Shown: one piece after another, positions 42,195-50,820 of the stretch
Position numbering within the stretch: the stretch's first letter is position 1
How the letters are laid out: each line of letters begins with the position of its first letter
Source of the DNA: Streptomyces sp. NBC_00659
GTDB taxonomy: Bacteria; Actinomycetota; Actinomycetes; Streptomycetales; Streptomycetaceae
NCBI RefSeq assembly: GCF_036226925.1
Contig: NZ_CP109031.1
Location: forward strand, 7,874,001 to 7,938,000
Length of the DNA stretch: 64,000 nt
Direction of reading: 5' to 3'
Translations under genes and position numbers: made by a program
Notes under the pieces: model-generated
What the model was told of the DNA's origin: nothing
Databases searched by the model: none
Seen by the model: the letters and a program-made list of their open reading frames with translations, nothing else

Positions 42195-42965
42195 TCAGGC
42201 CACGTCTGTGTCCCGTTCGATGGCCTTGAGCCGGTTTTTGAGCCGGTAGCTGGGTCCGTTGATGGAGATCACGTCGCAGTGGTGGAGGAGGCGGTCGAGG
42301 ATGGCGGTGGCGAGGACTTCGTCGCCGAACACCTGTCCCCATTCGCTGAAGGTCTTGTTCGAGGTCAGGATGATCGAACCTTTTTCATACCGCTTTGAGA
42401 TGACCTGGAAGACCAGGTTCGCTTCCCCGCGTTCGAGGATCTCGTAGCCCACCTCGTCGACAACGAGGACGCCCGGCCGGAGGTAGGTGCCGAGCTTGTT
42501 GGCCAGGCGCCCGGCGGCTTCGGCGGCTTTGAGGTTGCGGACCATGTCGTCGAGGCTGGTGAAGTAGACCGAGTAGCCGGCCCGGCAAGCGGCAACGGCG
42601 AGAGCGACGGCGATGTGTGTCTTGCCCACCCCCGGCGGGCCCAGGAGAGCCGCGTTGGCCTTGGCCTCGACGAACGAGAGGGTGGCAAGGTCCTTGACCT
42701 TGCGCGGGTCGAGGTCGGGCTGGAACGAGAAGTCGTACTCGTCGAGCGTCTTGTGGTGCGGCAGCCGGGAGAGCCGCAGTCCCTGGCGGAATCGACGGTC
42801 GTCACGGACGGCCAGTTCCTCGGAGAGGACCAGGTCGAGGAAGTCGAGGTAGCCCATCTTCGCTTCGTCAGCCCGGCGGGTGAACTCGTTGATGGTTTCC
42901 GCGAGGTGGGGCAGGCCGAGCTTGCCGGCCGTAGTGCGGATGCGGTTGCCGGTCAGCTCGCTCAA
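42195..42965 (-). CDS. istB: IstB-type transposition helper ATPase
   Basis: The 256-residue protein is the AAA+ helper of IS21 elements. Walker A is GPPGVGKTH at about residues 107-115, Walker B is VLVVDEVGYEIL, and sensor 1 is ILTSNKTFSEWGQVF. The N-terminal helix bundle LAETINEFTRRADEAKMGYL and the closing SYRLKNRLKA are family hallmarks. It assists IstA in target choice. Its start overlaps the istA stop by four bases. Confidence 0.95.
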   Translation of the reverse strand: MSELTGNRIRTTAGKLGLPHLAETINEFTRRADEAKMGYLDFLDLVLSEELAVRDDRRFRQGLRLSRLPHHKTLDEYDFSFQPDLDPRKVKDLATLSFVEAKANAALLGPPGVGKTHIAVALAVAACRAGYSVYFTSLDDMVRNLKAAEAAGRLANKLGTYLRPGVLVVDEVGYEILERGEANLVFQVISKRYEKGSIILTSNKTFSEWGQVFGDEVLATAILDRLLHHCDVISINGPSYRLKNRLKAIERDTDVA

Positions 42966-44380
42966 GACGACTCCTTCGTCGGGGAGTTGGTGGTGAAGGG
43001 CCGGGTGCCGGTCAGCTCGTCATAGACCGACAACGGTCGGCGCCCGACCTCGATCCGGGTGGCCGCGGCCCTGTTCAGCAGGGCCTGCAAGGGTCCGGTC
43101 TCCTCGCCCCGCGGCTGTTCTTGACGAGGCCGGACCGGGATGTCGCCGGTGGTGGTCCGGCGTCCCTGACCGGTGGGCAGGCCGTCCCAGTGGGACTCGT
43201 CGACGACACGGGCACCGCGGCCGATCGCCCGGGGATGAGCCGCCAGCAGCGTGCTTCCGTGGACACCGGCGAGGGTGGCATGCAGCATGACCTGGGATTT
43301 TGTTGCCCGGATCTCGACCAGCTGCCGCGGGCGGACCCTGCGGGCCGGCACCGAGTAGAGGTTGCCGTCGAAGGCGACCAGACAGTCCTTGCCGACGTGC
43401 CGCAGCTGCCGTTCGGCCACCAGATACGGAGTCGGCGGCAGCGCTTTGAGGGCCGCGTGATCCCGCGCCGCCCGTTCCGCAATGACCTCCCGGTGCGTCT
43501 TGTGGATCTGGGCCCGCCGCACGGGCACCCAGGAGGTGAACGCGGCGTCCATCTCCTCGACGGAGGAGAAGGACCGGCCGGACAGGACGTGGTCGCGGAC
43601 GATCAGGACTTGTCGTTCGACCCGGCCCTTGCCCTGTGGGCGGTAGGCGGCCAGGACGTCGATGTCGAAGTCGTAGTGGCCGGCGAAGCCGACCGCTTCC
43701 GGATGCAGCGGGACCGCCTCACCGGGGGCGACGTGTCGGCGGACCACAGTCTTGGTCCGGTCGTAGACGATCGTCATCGGCGCCCCGCCGAAGTGCGCGA
43801 ATGCCCGGCGGTGGCAGTCGAAGAACGTCTGCAGGTCCTGGCTGGTGGTGAAGCAGCAGAACGGATCCCGCGAGTACGAGAGCGTCATGTGGAAGGAGTA
43901 GACCTTCGCGACGCCCATGTGGGCGAGGATCTTGCCCTCATCTCCCCAGTCCACTTGCGCTTGGGCCCCTGGGATCACCTCGAACCGGCGGTGCATCCCC
44001 GCCAGTTCCTTGGGCGTGATCCCGAGTTCGTCGGCGATCCTCGGCCGGGCCGTCTGAACGTAGAGCTTGACCCGCTGATAGTTCCCGGTGAAGCCGTACT
44101 CCTGGGCCAGCCGCTCGTGGATGACCGCGGCCTTCATCAGGATCTCGGCCCGGAGCATCGAATCGATCAGCGGTCCGAACTCGTCGATCACCCTTGCCCG
44201 CGACCGCCCGCTCGGCGATCGCCGCGGAGGGGTTGCCGGCCCCGGTGCGGAGAGGTACTTGCGGACCGTCTTGCGGTCCAGACCGGTCTCCCTGGAGATC
44301 TCCGACAGGCTCATCGCCCCGGACTCCAGCAGGCCGCGAAAGCGCCGAAGCTCCAGCCATCGCTGCGGATCCAAGACCAC
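42962..44380 (-). CDS. istA: IstA-type transposase
   Basis: The 472-residue protein begins with a helix-turn-helix (MSLSEISRETGLDRKTVRKY) and contains an RNase-H-like DDE domain. The first acidic residue is in QVDWGDEGK, the second in IVYDRTKTVV, and the glutamate in GKGRVERQVLIVRD. The C-terminal part has LVAFDGNLYSVPARRVRPRQ, the conserved beta-barrel of IstA. It cuts and joins the element ends. No damage is seen. Confidence 0.95.
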   Translation of the reverse strand: MVLDPQRWLELRRFRGLLESGAMSLSEISRETGLDRKTVRKYLSAPGPATPPRRSPSGRSRARVIDEFGPLIDSMLRAEILMKAAVIHERLAQEYGFTGNYQRVKLYVQTARPRIADELGITPKELAGMHRRFEVIPGAQAQVDWGDEGKILAHMGVAKVYSFHMTLSYSRDPFCCFTTSQDLQTFFDCHRRAFAHFGGAPMTIVYDRTKTVVRRHVAPGEAVPLHPEAVGFAGHYDFDIDVLAAYRPQGKGRVERQVLIVRDHVLSGRSFSSVEEMDAAFTSWVPVRRAQIHKTHREVIAERAARDHAALKALPPTPYLVAERQLRHVGKDCLVAFDGNLYSVPARRVRPRQLVEIRATKSQVMLHATLAGVHGSTLLAAHPRAIGRGARVVDESHWDGLPTGQGRRTTTGDIPVRPRQEQPRGEETGPLQALLNRAAATRIEVGRRPLSVYDELTGTRPFTTNSPTKESS

Positions 44381-44461
44381 TGCCAGCCCCCTCCGCCGCC
44401 CGTATCGACCCAGCAGCAGAGTGCCGAGCAGCAGGTCTCACCGCATCAGCAACTGTCCCTT

Positions 44462-44503
44462 TTCATCCGTACGAGGCTGGGGACGTTCACGTGTACGCCG
44501 ACA
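44462..44503 (-). repeat. Right inverted repeat of IS21-type element
   Basis: Exact 42-bp reverse complement of the left end at 41667-41708. The first base outside each end also matches as part of the target duplication. Confidence 0.9.
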
Positions 44504-44817
44504 GTGCCGCTGGGGCGGCGGGATTCTCCGCGGCGTCCGGTGCCGTGCATGCCTTCGGACTTTCCTCGGTCTTCGCCACTCGCGGTCAAGCTGTCTGAGG
44601 GTGTGCCCACTCCCGATGCCGCTTTCTCTGCCTTCGTAGGCACCTTGCGGGGCTTGTCGGGCTCCGGGGCGTACTTGTCGGGGTGGAAGCTACGGTGGGC
44701 GCTGGGGTTCGGTTGCTGTGACTCGTCGTCCACGGACGGGCCCCAGCGCAGCTGACGCTCTCCCTCGGATTTGCGCGATCCTGCTTCATCTGCAGGCTGC
44801 CTCGATGTCTTCGCCAT
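44504..44817 (-). pseudogene. 5' part of small gene split by the IS21-type element
   Basis: From ATG 44817, after GAGAGG, the frame gives AKTSRQPADEAGSRKSEGER, HRSFHPDKYAPEPDKPRKVP and SDSLTASGEDRGKSEGMHGT before the element. Removing the element and one GTGCC copy joins this to 41595-41661 in the same frame, giving 381 bases, a 126-residue hydrophilic, lysine-rich protein of unknown function. The insertion therefore removed only its last 22 or so residues. Confidence 0.85.
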
Positions 44818-45193
44818 TGCGGGACCTCTCGTCGTTGCACGTTGTGTGGTGGCTCTCCTCGCGATGCGGACTGAGCGCCGCATGCGCGGACAGCACAAGC
44901 GCCGAGTGTCCCGTCACGTGTGCGCAAAACGTGACATAGCGGTCCCGCCGGTCCTCCATGCCGTGCCGGTTTGCGGGGACGGGGCGTACTGCAGGAACAG
45001 CTGGTCCAGATCCCAGCCGATGTCGGTCGAAAGGGAGGTCATCGCCACCGGGTTCGGCAACGTGACGGGCCTCGACGTCGGTCCGCTGTCAGGCCACTCT
45101 GTTGCCGGTCCGGAAGGTGGTGTCGGTCTTGCTTGGGTTGCAGTGCTGGCGTGGGGGCCGGACTCCGCGTCCTGCCGGCCCCCACGCTGTTTG
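44818..45193. other. No gene seen
   Basis: I find no supported gene between the interrupted small gene and the DUF4235 gene. The short cysteine-rich frames on the plus strand lack start signals. Confidence 0.45.
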
Positions 45194-45460
45194 TCAGCCG
45201 GGCCAGGTTCCGGTCAGGCTGCGCGTAGTGGCGGCGCCGGCGCGGTCGACGGCGGCCTTGACCGCAGCGAAGATGGCGCCCTGGAGCGTCGCGGCCAGGA
45301 GAACCTCGCTCCACGTGCGGTCCTCGTCGGTGGCGTCGGGGGCGTCTTTGTCGTGACCGAGTACCTTCCATGCCTGTTTGAAAGCGGCCCCGGCGATCAG
45401 GCCGCTGACAGCGCCCAAGGCGAGCCCGACCGGTTTGTAGGCGATCTTCGAGGCTTTCAT
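45194..45460 (-). CDS. DUF4235 family membrane protein
   Basis: The 88-residue protein matches DUF4235: KIAYKPVGLALGAVSGLIAG at the start, then WKVLGHDKDAPDATDEDRTW and EVLLAATLQGAIFAAVKAAV. It has two membrane helices around a charged loop. It is the last gene of a three-gene operon with a DUF3618 protein and a holin-superfamily-like protein, an arrangement common in actinobacteria. Function is unknown. Confidence 0.88.
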   Translation of the reverse strand: MKASKIAYKPVGLALGAVSGLIAGAAFKQAWKVLGHDKDAPDATDEDRTWSEVLLAATLQGAIFAAVKAAVDRAGAATTRSLTGTWPG

Positions 45461-45464
45461 CTGC

Positions 45465-45917
45465 TCAGCCCTTCTTGCGGCGGCCGGCCAGCCACAGCAC
45501 GGTGACGCCCGCGGCGGCAGCGACCAGCAGCACGGTTCGGTTGTCCCGCGCCAGCTGCGCGGACTGTGCCGCCTTCTGCCGCAGAGGTGCGGGTGCCTTC
45601 TCCTCCCACACCCGTCCGGCCCGAGCTGCCGTGGCGCGGACCTGCCCCGCCGCCTGGGCGGCCTTGTCCTTGACCGAGTCGGGCAGCATGTCCTGGACCT
45701 GGGAGGTGGCCTTCACCGCCTGGGCCTTGAGCTCATCGGCTTTGACGACGGCCTGCTCCTTCAGCTTGCCGGCCTTCTGCTGGGCGCGGGCCTTGACGTC
45801 GGTCTTGTCGGCGAGGGCCTGGACAGTCTGCCCGAGCTCGTGGCGGGTCCGCTCGACCTGCTCGCGGAGCTGTTCGGGGCTGGGGGCGCTCTGCGGGTCG
45901 GCGGGCGTGTGGGTCAT
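45465..45917 (-). CDS. DUF3618 family protein
   Basis: The 150-residue protein has the DUF3618 start motif EQLREQVERTRHELGQTVQA LADKTDVKAR (continuous here), a long lysine/alanine helix region with KAGKLKEQAVVKADELKAQA, and a C-terminal membrane helix (VLLVAAAAGVTVLWLAG) followed by RRKK. It is a tail-anchored, coiled-coil-like protein. It overlaps the upstream gene by four bases. Confidence 0.88.
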   Translation of the reverse strand: MTHTPADPQSAPSPEQLREQVERTRHELGQTVQALADKTDVKARAQQKAGKLKEQAVVKADELKAQAVKATSQVQDMLPDSVKDKAAQAAGQVRATAARAGRVWEEKAPAPLRQKAAQSAQLARDNRTVLLVAAAAGVTVLWLAGRRKKG

Positions 45918-46351
45918 CGGTGTGCGCTCCTCTTGATCTCTGCCACGTCGGCCTTGACGTTCTCGATCGTGCTCTGGGGTGTCGGTGGGGCGGCCTTGCC
46001 GATCTGCTTCTTGCCGCTGAGGGCCAGGACCGCGGCGATCACACCGAGAACGGCGGTGACGATCAGGGCCGCGGCCCACACCGGCAGCAGCAGTGCCATC
46101 GCTGCGATCACGGTGGCCACCAGTGCCTGGAGCATCAGGAAGCCGACCAGTGAGGCACCGCCGAACAGCGACCCGCTCTTGCCGTAGCGCTTGCCCTTCT
46201 CCGTCATCTCCGCCTGCGCCAGCTTCATCTCGCCGCGCACCAGCTCGGTCAGCTGCTGCGAGGCCTGCTGCACCAGCTCACCCACCGGCTCGTGTCCCAC
46301 GTCGTGCGTCTCTCGGCCCGGCCCGAAGCCGCGCGGTTGTGTACTCGACAC
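45914..46351 (-). CDS. Holin-superfamily-like (DUF1469 type) membrane protein
   Basis: The 145-residue protein has an N-terminal amphipathic part (VGELVQQASQQLTELVRGEM), two membrane helices (GFLMLQALVATVIAAMALLL, WAAALIVTAVLGVIAAVLAL) and a C-terminal charged tail. It resembles actinobacterial proteins placed in the putative phage-holin superfamily, which are not phage genes. The GTG at 46351 has a near-perfect AGGAGGTGATC ribosome-binding site. It opens the operon. Confidence 0.85.
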   Translation of the reverse strand: MSSTQPRGFGPGRETHDVGHEPVGELVQQASQQLTELVRGEMKLAQAEMTEKGKRYGKSGSLFGGASLVGFLMLQALVATVIAAMALLLPVWAAALIVTAVLGVIAAVLALSGKKQIGKAAPPTPQSTIENVKADVAEIKRSAHR

Positions 46352-46366
46352 GCGATCACCTCCTGT

Positions 46367-46789
46367 TCTGTTTCGTTCCTGTCGGTCCGGTCACGCCACG
46401 GTGCCCCGGCTGTCCGATGAGTTGGCGAGTACCCCAAACCGTGGAGTTCAGGAGAAAAGCGATCTGCCGCGAACAGGGATGCGCTGCGGGGTTGGTGCGT
46501 GGCTGCTACAGCCAATGCCGCAGCAGCGGGGAAAATGACGGGTGAGCCAGGCGCTGGAGAGGCCGATCAGGGCGCCGGCCAGCGGCAACGTGGGGTGACG
46601 GCGGCGGTGAAGGCCACGACAGCCGGGGTGTGGCCGGAGGGGGGGGAGGAGTCGGGCCGGTCCTCGGCCTCATCGTGCTCAATCCACTTCTTGGACGGGG
46701 GCTGGTCGACCAACTGCTTGCACACACCGTTGGAGACCCACTCCGCGACGGCGAGCGCTCCCGATCCGGAGCTGCGGACCCTTGTCCGC
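46367..46789. other. No gene seen
   Basis: Upstream of the DUF operon I see no gene. A GGGTAC hexamer on the minus strand (46429-46434) could be a sigma-B-type -10 element, but no GNNT lies at the right distance. Confidence 0.4.
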
Positions 46790-47210
46790 GCCGTCCGCCG
46801 AGCGCGTCCATCAGCCGCCGCACCGCAGCGGCCGACCGAGCGCCGCTACCTGCGCTGCGCCCCGGTGAAGCGGCACCACCAAGGAACAGCGCGTGCGTAC
46901 CACCCGCGACCAGCGCGCTGCGGACCGTTCCGTAACGTCCTGGGCCTACAACCGCGCCGCCACACTGCGCCAGCTCGCCGGGACCATTACCGCCCTGCCG
47001 GATCTTCCCACCACCGCGACGAACGCACTTGCGGCTCTCCACGCCGCACTCGGGCACAGCGACCCGGCCCAGCTTCATGGCCCCCTGTCCGAGGCAGGTC
47101 CTCACCCGCGTCCGGCTCATCCCGACCTCGCGGACCGCGTCACCGACATCGGCCGCCATACCCACGTGGTGCGCGAGAACGAGCACCGTCAGAGTTCCAA
47201 CGGGCCGTGA
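46790..47210 (+). pseudogene. Broken copy of the HSP18-type regulator
   Basis: From about 46790 one frame gives AAAPQRPTERRYLRCAPVKR; another frame from 46893 gives DQRAADRSVTSWAYNRAATL, RQLAGTITALPDLPTTATNA, ADRVTDIGRHTHVVRENEHR. This parallels residues 85-205 of the regulator at 3322 with strong similarity at DNA level. The N-terminal third is missing and a frameshift lies near 46880. It is a decayed duplicate. 47211-47579 upstream of the next operon has no gene. Confidence 0.85.
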
Positions 47211-47579
47211 CAAGAGTTGCGGGAATCGACAGGTCGGGCGGCATCGCATGTTCGACTGCGTGATGCCGACTGGCACCCAGGACTGACTGGCGAGGTAGCT
47301 GCGCGGTCGCAGGTAGCGGATCACCGAGGCACTCTTGAAGCGTTCGCCATTGACGTCGAACCCGGGCGCGTCCGAGGCGAAGGAACCATCACCGGTGACG
47401 TGAGCGACACCGGCGCCACAGCGATGTGGCGCCAATCGCCGGGTACAGGGCCCGCGCAGCCAGGTCCGAGCTGTGCGCCGCAGCTGCTGAATCAGCCGTG
47501 TTGCGTGTTTTGAGGATGAGCCTGCGGATACTCAGACGCCTGCTGGCGCCCTCGACGACGATGTATGCAGGAGGTCCGT

Positions 47580-48560
47580 GTGACTGACCACCTCCGTACC
47601 CCGGAGCGGCGTACTGCGGACCTGTTCGCCGACTTCGTCAAGCGCGACGCCCCTGGCGTGCCGCTGCCGGGCCGGTCGACGGCGCGCCGTCTTGCTGCCC
47701 TCACCGCTCTGGGACGGCAAGACCTGTCCCTGGCACGGCTCGCCGAGGGGCACCTGGACGCTGCGGCTATCCTGCACGAACTGGACCATCCCCTGCCCGC
47801 TGCAGGGGAGCGGTGGGGAGTCTGGGCCGCACGCCCACCGGGCCCTGGCGTGCACGCGACACGCACGGACCAGGGATGGAGGGTCACCGGCGTCAAGCCC
47901 TACTGCTCCGGTGCCCGCACCTGTACCCATGCGCTGGTCACCGCAGACGCCGATGACGGCTACCGTATGTTCGCCGTCGCACTCGAGCACCCGGGCGCGG
48001 CGCCGGTGGAGGGGACGTGGCCGGCGATCGGTATGGCCGGCAGCGACAGCCTGGACATGTCGTTCACGGACGTGCCCGCGCGAGCCGTCGGTGGGGTGGA
48101 GGGCTATTTGACGCGGCCCGGTTTCCAGCACGGGGGAATCGGCGTGGCGGCATGCTGGCTCGGCGGGGCCCACGCCGTTGCTGCGCCGCTGTACGAGCGA
48201 GCTGTGGCAGGGCGGTTGAACGAGCACGCAGCAGCTCACCTCGGAGCGGTCGACCTTCTGTTGCACACGGCCGACACCGTGCTGCACCAAGCGGGCCAGG
48301 ACATCGACGCCGACCCCCTCGACAAACGCGAGGAAGCACGGGTGCGCAGCCTGCGCGTGCGGGCCCTGGCCGAAAAGGTGTGCACCGAGGTCGTGGACCA
48401 TGTAGGGCGTGCCACGGGTGCCGGGCCGTTGTGTCACGACGAACGGCACGCCCGCGCCGTGGCAGATCTGACGGTCTACGTGCGCCAGCACCATGCCGAG
48501 GCGAATCTGGCCGAACTTGGCCGCCTGGCGACCACGGGCCCGGCAGAGGCGGCACGATGA
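47580..48560 (+). CDS. Acyl-CoA dehydrogenase-like protein
   Basis: The 326-residue protein is a shortened acyl-CoA dehydrogenase-type flavoprotein. Recognisable parts are LARLAEGHLDAAAILHELDH in the N-terminal helical domain, GWRVTGVKPYCSGARTCTHA in the beta domain, and WPAIGMAGSDSLDMSFTDVP, then a C-terminal helical domain. Typical members have about 380 residues and a catalytic glutamate; I cannot place that residue here. The GTG at 47580 has AGGAGG five bases upstream. It is the first of four genes linked by ATGA/GTGA overlaps, implying one pathway. Confidence 0.82.
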   Translation: MTDHLRTPERRTADLFADFVKRDAPGVPLPGRSTARRLAALTALGRQDLSLARLAEGHLDAAAILHELDHPLPAAGERWGVWAARPPGPGVHATRTDQGWRVTGVKPYCSGARTCTHALVTADADDGYRMFAVALEHPGAAPVEGTWPAIGMAGSDSLDMSFTDVPARAVGGVEGYLTRPGFQHGGIGVAACWLGGAHAVAAPLYERAVAGRLNEHAAAHLGAVDLLLHTADTVLHQAGQDIDADPLDKREEARVRSLRVRALAEKVCTEVVDHVGRATGAGPLCHDERHARAVADLTVYVRQHHAEANLAELGRLATTGPAEAAR

Positions 48561-49330
48561 GCACGCCACAGACCGCTGGCACGGCGAGGCAGGCCGCCGC
48601 CGCAGCGATTGACGCGCAGGGCACCGACGAGGCCGAGTGGCAGCAGGCGCTACTGCCAGACCACCTGCCACACCTGATCCTCCCGACAGGTCCCGTCGTC
48701 GTGGTGGCTGCCCACCCCGACGACGAGGTCTTGGGATTCGGCGGCACCATCGCCGCCCTTCTCCACGCCGGTGCGGCGGTCCACACGGTGTGCTTGAGCG
48801 ACGGGGAAGCCTCCCACGGTCCCGCGACGCCGTCGGCCCAGGCGCAGCTGGCTGCCCGGCGCCGCAGCGAACTGACCGCAGCGCTGGGCGAGCTCGGCGA
48901 TCTGCCTGCCCCTGTGCATGCCGGTCTGCCCGATACGGCCCTCAACGAGCACGAGCACCACGCGCAAGCCGTGATCGGCGAACTTCTCGATACCGTCGGG
49001 GCCGCCGTGTGCGTGGCGCCGTGGGAGGGCGACCTGCACAGCGACCACGAGGCCGCCGGTCGAGCCGCCAAGCGCGCCGGCCGCAACCGCTCCACGCCGG
49101 TGTGGTCCTACCCGGTGTGGATGTGGCACTGGGCCCGACCCGGCGACCCCCGCGTGCCATGGCACCGGGCCTCTGTTCTCCCTCTGTCTGAAGCCGCGAT
49201 CGACCGCAAGAAGGCAGCCCTGGCACGGTTCACCAGCCAACTGGAGCCACGCGGCTCCGGCACCGCGCCGGTGCTGCCGGCGCAGGAGATCGCCCACCAC
49301 ACCCGCACCTTCGAGACGGTGATCCGGTGA
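48557..49330 (+). CDS. PIG-L family deacetylase
   Basis: The 257-residue protein is a zinc-dependent LmbE/PIG-L deacetylase. The metal motif is VVAAHPDDEVLGFGGTIAAL near residue 50, and the second ligand site is LHSDHEAAGRAAKRA. WEGDLHSDH and PVWSYPVWMWHW are typical. The family removes N-acetyl groups from sugar conjugates. It overlaps the previous gene by ATGA. Confidence 0.9.
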   Translation: MSTPQTAGTARQAAAAAIDAQGTDEAEWQQALLPDHLPHLILPTGPVVVVAAHPDDEVLGFGGTIAALLHAGAAVHTVCLSDGEASHGPATPSAQAQLAARRRSELTAALGELGDLPAPVHAGLPDTALNEHEHHAQAVIGELLDTVGAAVCVAPWEGDLHSDHEAAGRAAKRAGRNRSTPVWSYPVWMWHWARPGDPRVPWHRASVLPLSEAAIDRKKAALARFTSQLEPRGSGTAPVLPAQEIAHHTRTFETVIR

Positions 49331-49941
49331 ACACCCCCGCAAGCTACTTCGACAGCCAGTACGCCCACGCCGCCGACCCCTGGCACCTCGGAGAGCGGTG
49401 GTACGACCGCCGCAAGTACACCCTGACCGTCGCGGCTCTGCCCCGCCCCCGCTACCTGCAGGCCTTCGAGCCCGGCTGCTCGATAGGCGTGCTGACCGAA
49501 CTCCTTGCCGCCCGATGCGACCACCTGCTCTCCACCGACCGCGTCGCCTCGGCCGTCGAAGCCACCGCTCGGCGCACCACCGGCCTGGACCACGTCACGG
49601 TGCGGCGGATGACGGTGCCCGACCAGTGGCCCGAGGACTCCTTCGACCTGGTCGTGCTGTCGGAACTCCTCTACTACTTCGACACCAGCACCCGTACACG
49701 ACTGCTCCACCAGAGCATGGAGATTTTGAGGGAGGCCGGCCATATGGTCACGGTGCACTGGAACCACCCGGTGGCCGAGCACACCTGCACGGGCCGCGAC
49801 GTCGCCGACCACCTCGACACCCTGACGGGCCTGATCCGAATGGCCCGCTACGACGATCCCGACTTCACCCTCACCGTCCACGAACACAGTCCAGGTCCGG
49901 GCCCGGTGCTCTCTCCTGCCCGCGCCGAGGGTCTCGCGTGA
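49327..49941 (+). CDS. SAM-dependent methyltransferase (NodS-like)
   Basis: The 204-residue protein is a class I methyltransferase of the NodS type. Motif I is FEPGCSIGVLTELLAARCDH, the acidic end of strand 2 is in LSTDRVASAVEA, and motif IV is FDLVVLSELLYYFD. The opening SYFDSQYAHAADPWHLGERW Y is characteristic. NodS enzymes methylate an amino sugar; the substrate here is unknown. It overlaps both neighbours by four bases. Confidence 0.88.
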   Translation: MNTPASYFDSQYAHAADPWHLGERWYDRRKYTLTVAALPRPRYLQAFEPGCSIGVLTELLAARCDHLLSTDRVASAVEATARRTTGLDHVTVRRMTVPDQWPEDSFDLVVLSELLYYFDTSTRTRLLHQSMEILREAGHMVTVHWNHPVAEHTCTGRDVADHLDTLTGLIRMARYDDPDFTLTVHEHSPGPGPVLSPARAEGLA

Positions 49942-50690
49942 CGCCCTCAGCTGTGGCCGTCGTCGTCCCCGCGCACAACGAAGAACACCGCATCGCTGCC
50001 TGTCTGCGGAGTCTGCACGCGGCCGCCGCGCAAGCGGCGCCGACGCCCGTCGTGATCGTGGTGGCAGCGGACGCCTGCACGGACGCCACAGCGACTCTGG
50101 CCACCCGCGGGGGAGCCCACGTCGTGAAGACCCGTAGCCGCAGTGTCGGAGCTGCGCGGGCTGCCGGCATCGAGTACGCGCTGGAGCTGCTGGCAGACGC
50201 CGGCCCGGAGGTGTGGCTTGCCATGACGGATGCCGACACCACCGTGCCCGCAGCATGGCTCACCCACCAGGCCACCTGGGCGCGGCGAGGCTACGACGCC
50301 GTCCTGGGCACCATCCGCCTCGCACCGACCGCGGCCAACGCCCTCCTCGTGGCCCGGCACGACGCCGGCTACTTCCGCACCCGTCGGCTCAGCGGCGCAC
50401 AGAGGGAGTGGGAGCACCCGCACGTTCACGGTGCGAACCTGGGCGTGTCCGCTGCGGTCTACCTGCGGGTGGGCGGCTTCGCCGCCTTGCCCACCGGCGA
50501 AGACCGTGACCTCGCAGTCCGGCTGTCCGCGGCGGGCCATCGCATCGCCCGCACCGACCAGCACCCCGTGCAGACCGCCGCCCGCCTGCGCGGGCGGGCC
50601 CCCGGTGGCCTCGCGGACCTCCTCGCCTGCCGCACGGTGTCCGCCCGTCACAGCGGTCCCACACCACTGGACCTCGTGCGACTGGCTTGA
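49938..50690 (+). CDS. Family 2 glycosyltransferase
   Basis: The 250-residue protein has a GT-A fold: VAVVVPAHNEEHRIAACLRS at the start, the DADT metal motif in WLAMTDADTTVPAAWL, and HVHGANLGVSAAVYLRVGGF with GEDRDLAVRL near the end. It has no membrane helix. It probably transfers a sugar in the same pathway as the deacetylase and methyltransferase. GTG 49938 overlaps the preceding stop. Confidence 0.9.
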   Translation: MTPSAVAVVVPAHNEEHRIAACLRSLHAAAAQAAPTPVVIVVAADACTDATATLATRGGAHVVKTRSRSVGAARAAGIEYALELLADAGPEVWLAMTDADTTVPAAWLTHQATWARRGYDAVLGTIRLAPTAANALLVARHDAGYFRTRRLSGAQREWEHPHVHGANLGVSAAVYLRVGGFAALPTGEDRDLAVRLSAAGHRIARTDQHPVQTAARLRGRAPGGLADLLACRTVSARHSGPTPLDLVRLA

Positions 50691-50740
50691 CGCCCGGCAT
50701 TGGGAGACGCGCAGTTCGTGAGGCTGAGCGCGGCCAGTGT

Positions 50741-50765
50741 GGTTGTGTCCTCCCATCACGGGTAC
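50741..50765 (+). promoter_or_regulatory. Sigma-B-like promoter of the Dps gene
   Basis: GGTT-N15-GGGTAC is a full match to GNNT-N14-16-GGGTAY. It predicts a leader of about 45 bases containing the 16-bp duplication. Confidence 0.65.
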
Positions 50766-50779
50766 CAGGAGGGGGCAAA

Positions 50780-50811
50780 CCGTATGAGATCAGGACCGTA
50801 TGAGATCAGGA
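50780..50811 (+). repeat. 16-bp perfect tandem duplication in the Dps leader
   Basis: CCGTATGAGATCAGGA occurs twice head to tail, ending 9 bases before the ATG. The second copy provides the AGGAGAG ribosome-binding site; the first carries an extra AGGA. It looks like a recent slippage event. Confidence 0.9.
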
Positions 50812-50820
50812 GAGATAGCC

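Larger units (their letters stand above)
41667..44503 (-). mobile_element. Complete IS21-family element with passenger gene
   Basis: The 2837-bp element starts TGTCGG and ends CCGACA. It is flanked by the direct repeat GTGCC (41662-41666 and 44504-44508), a 5-bp target duplication. Its ends are perfect 42-bp inverted repeats. Inside are istA and istB, overlapping by ATGA on the minus strand, and a plus-strand passenger gene at 41788. All open frames look intact, so it may still be mobile. Confidence 0.92.

Noticed and set aside
43121..44755. 544-codon plus-strand frame
   Set aside because: It is antisense to istA, which is complete with DDE motifs.
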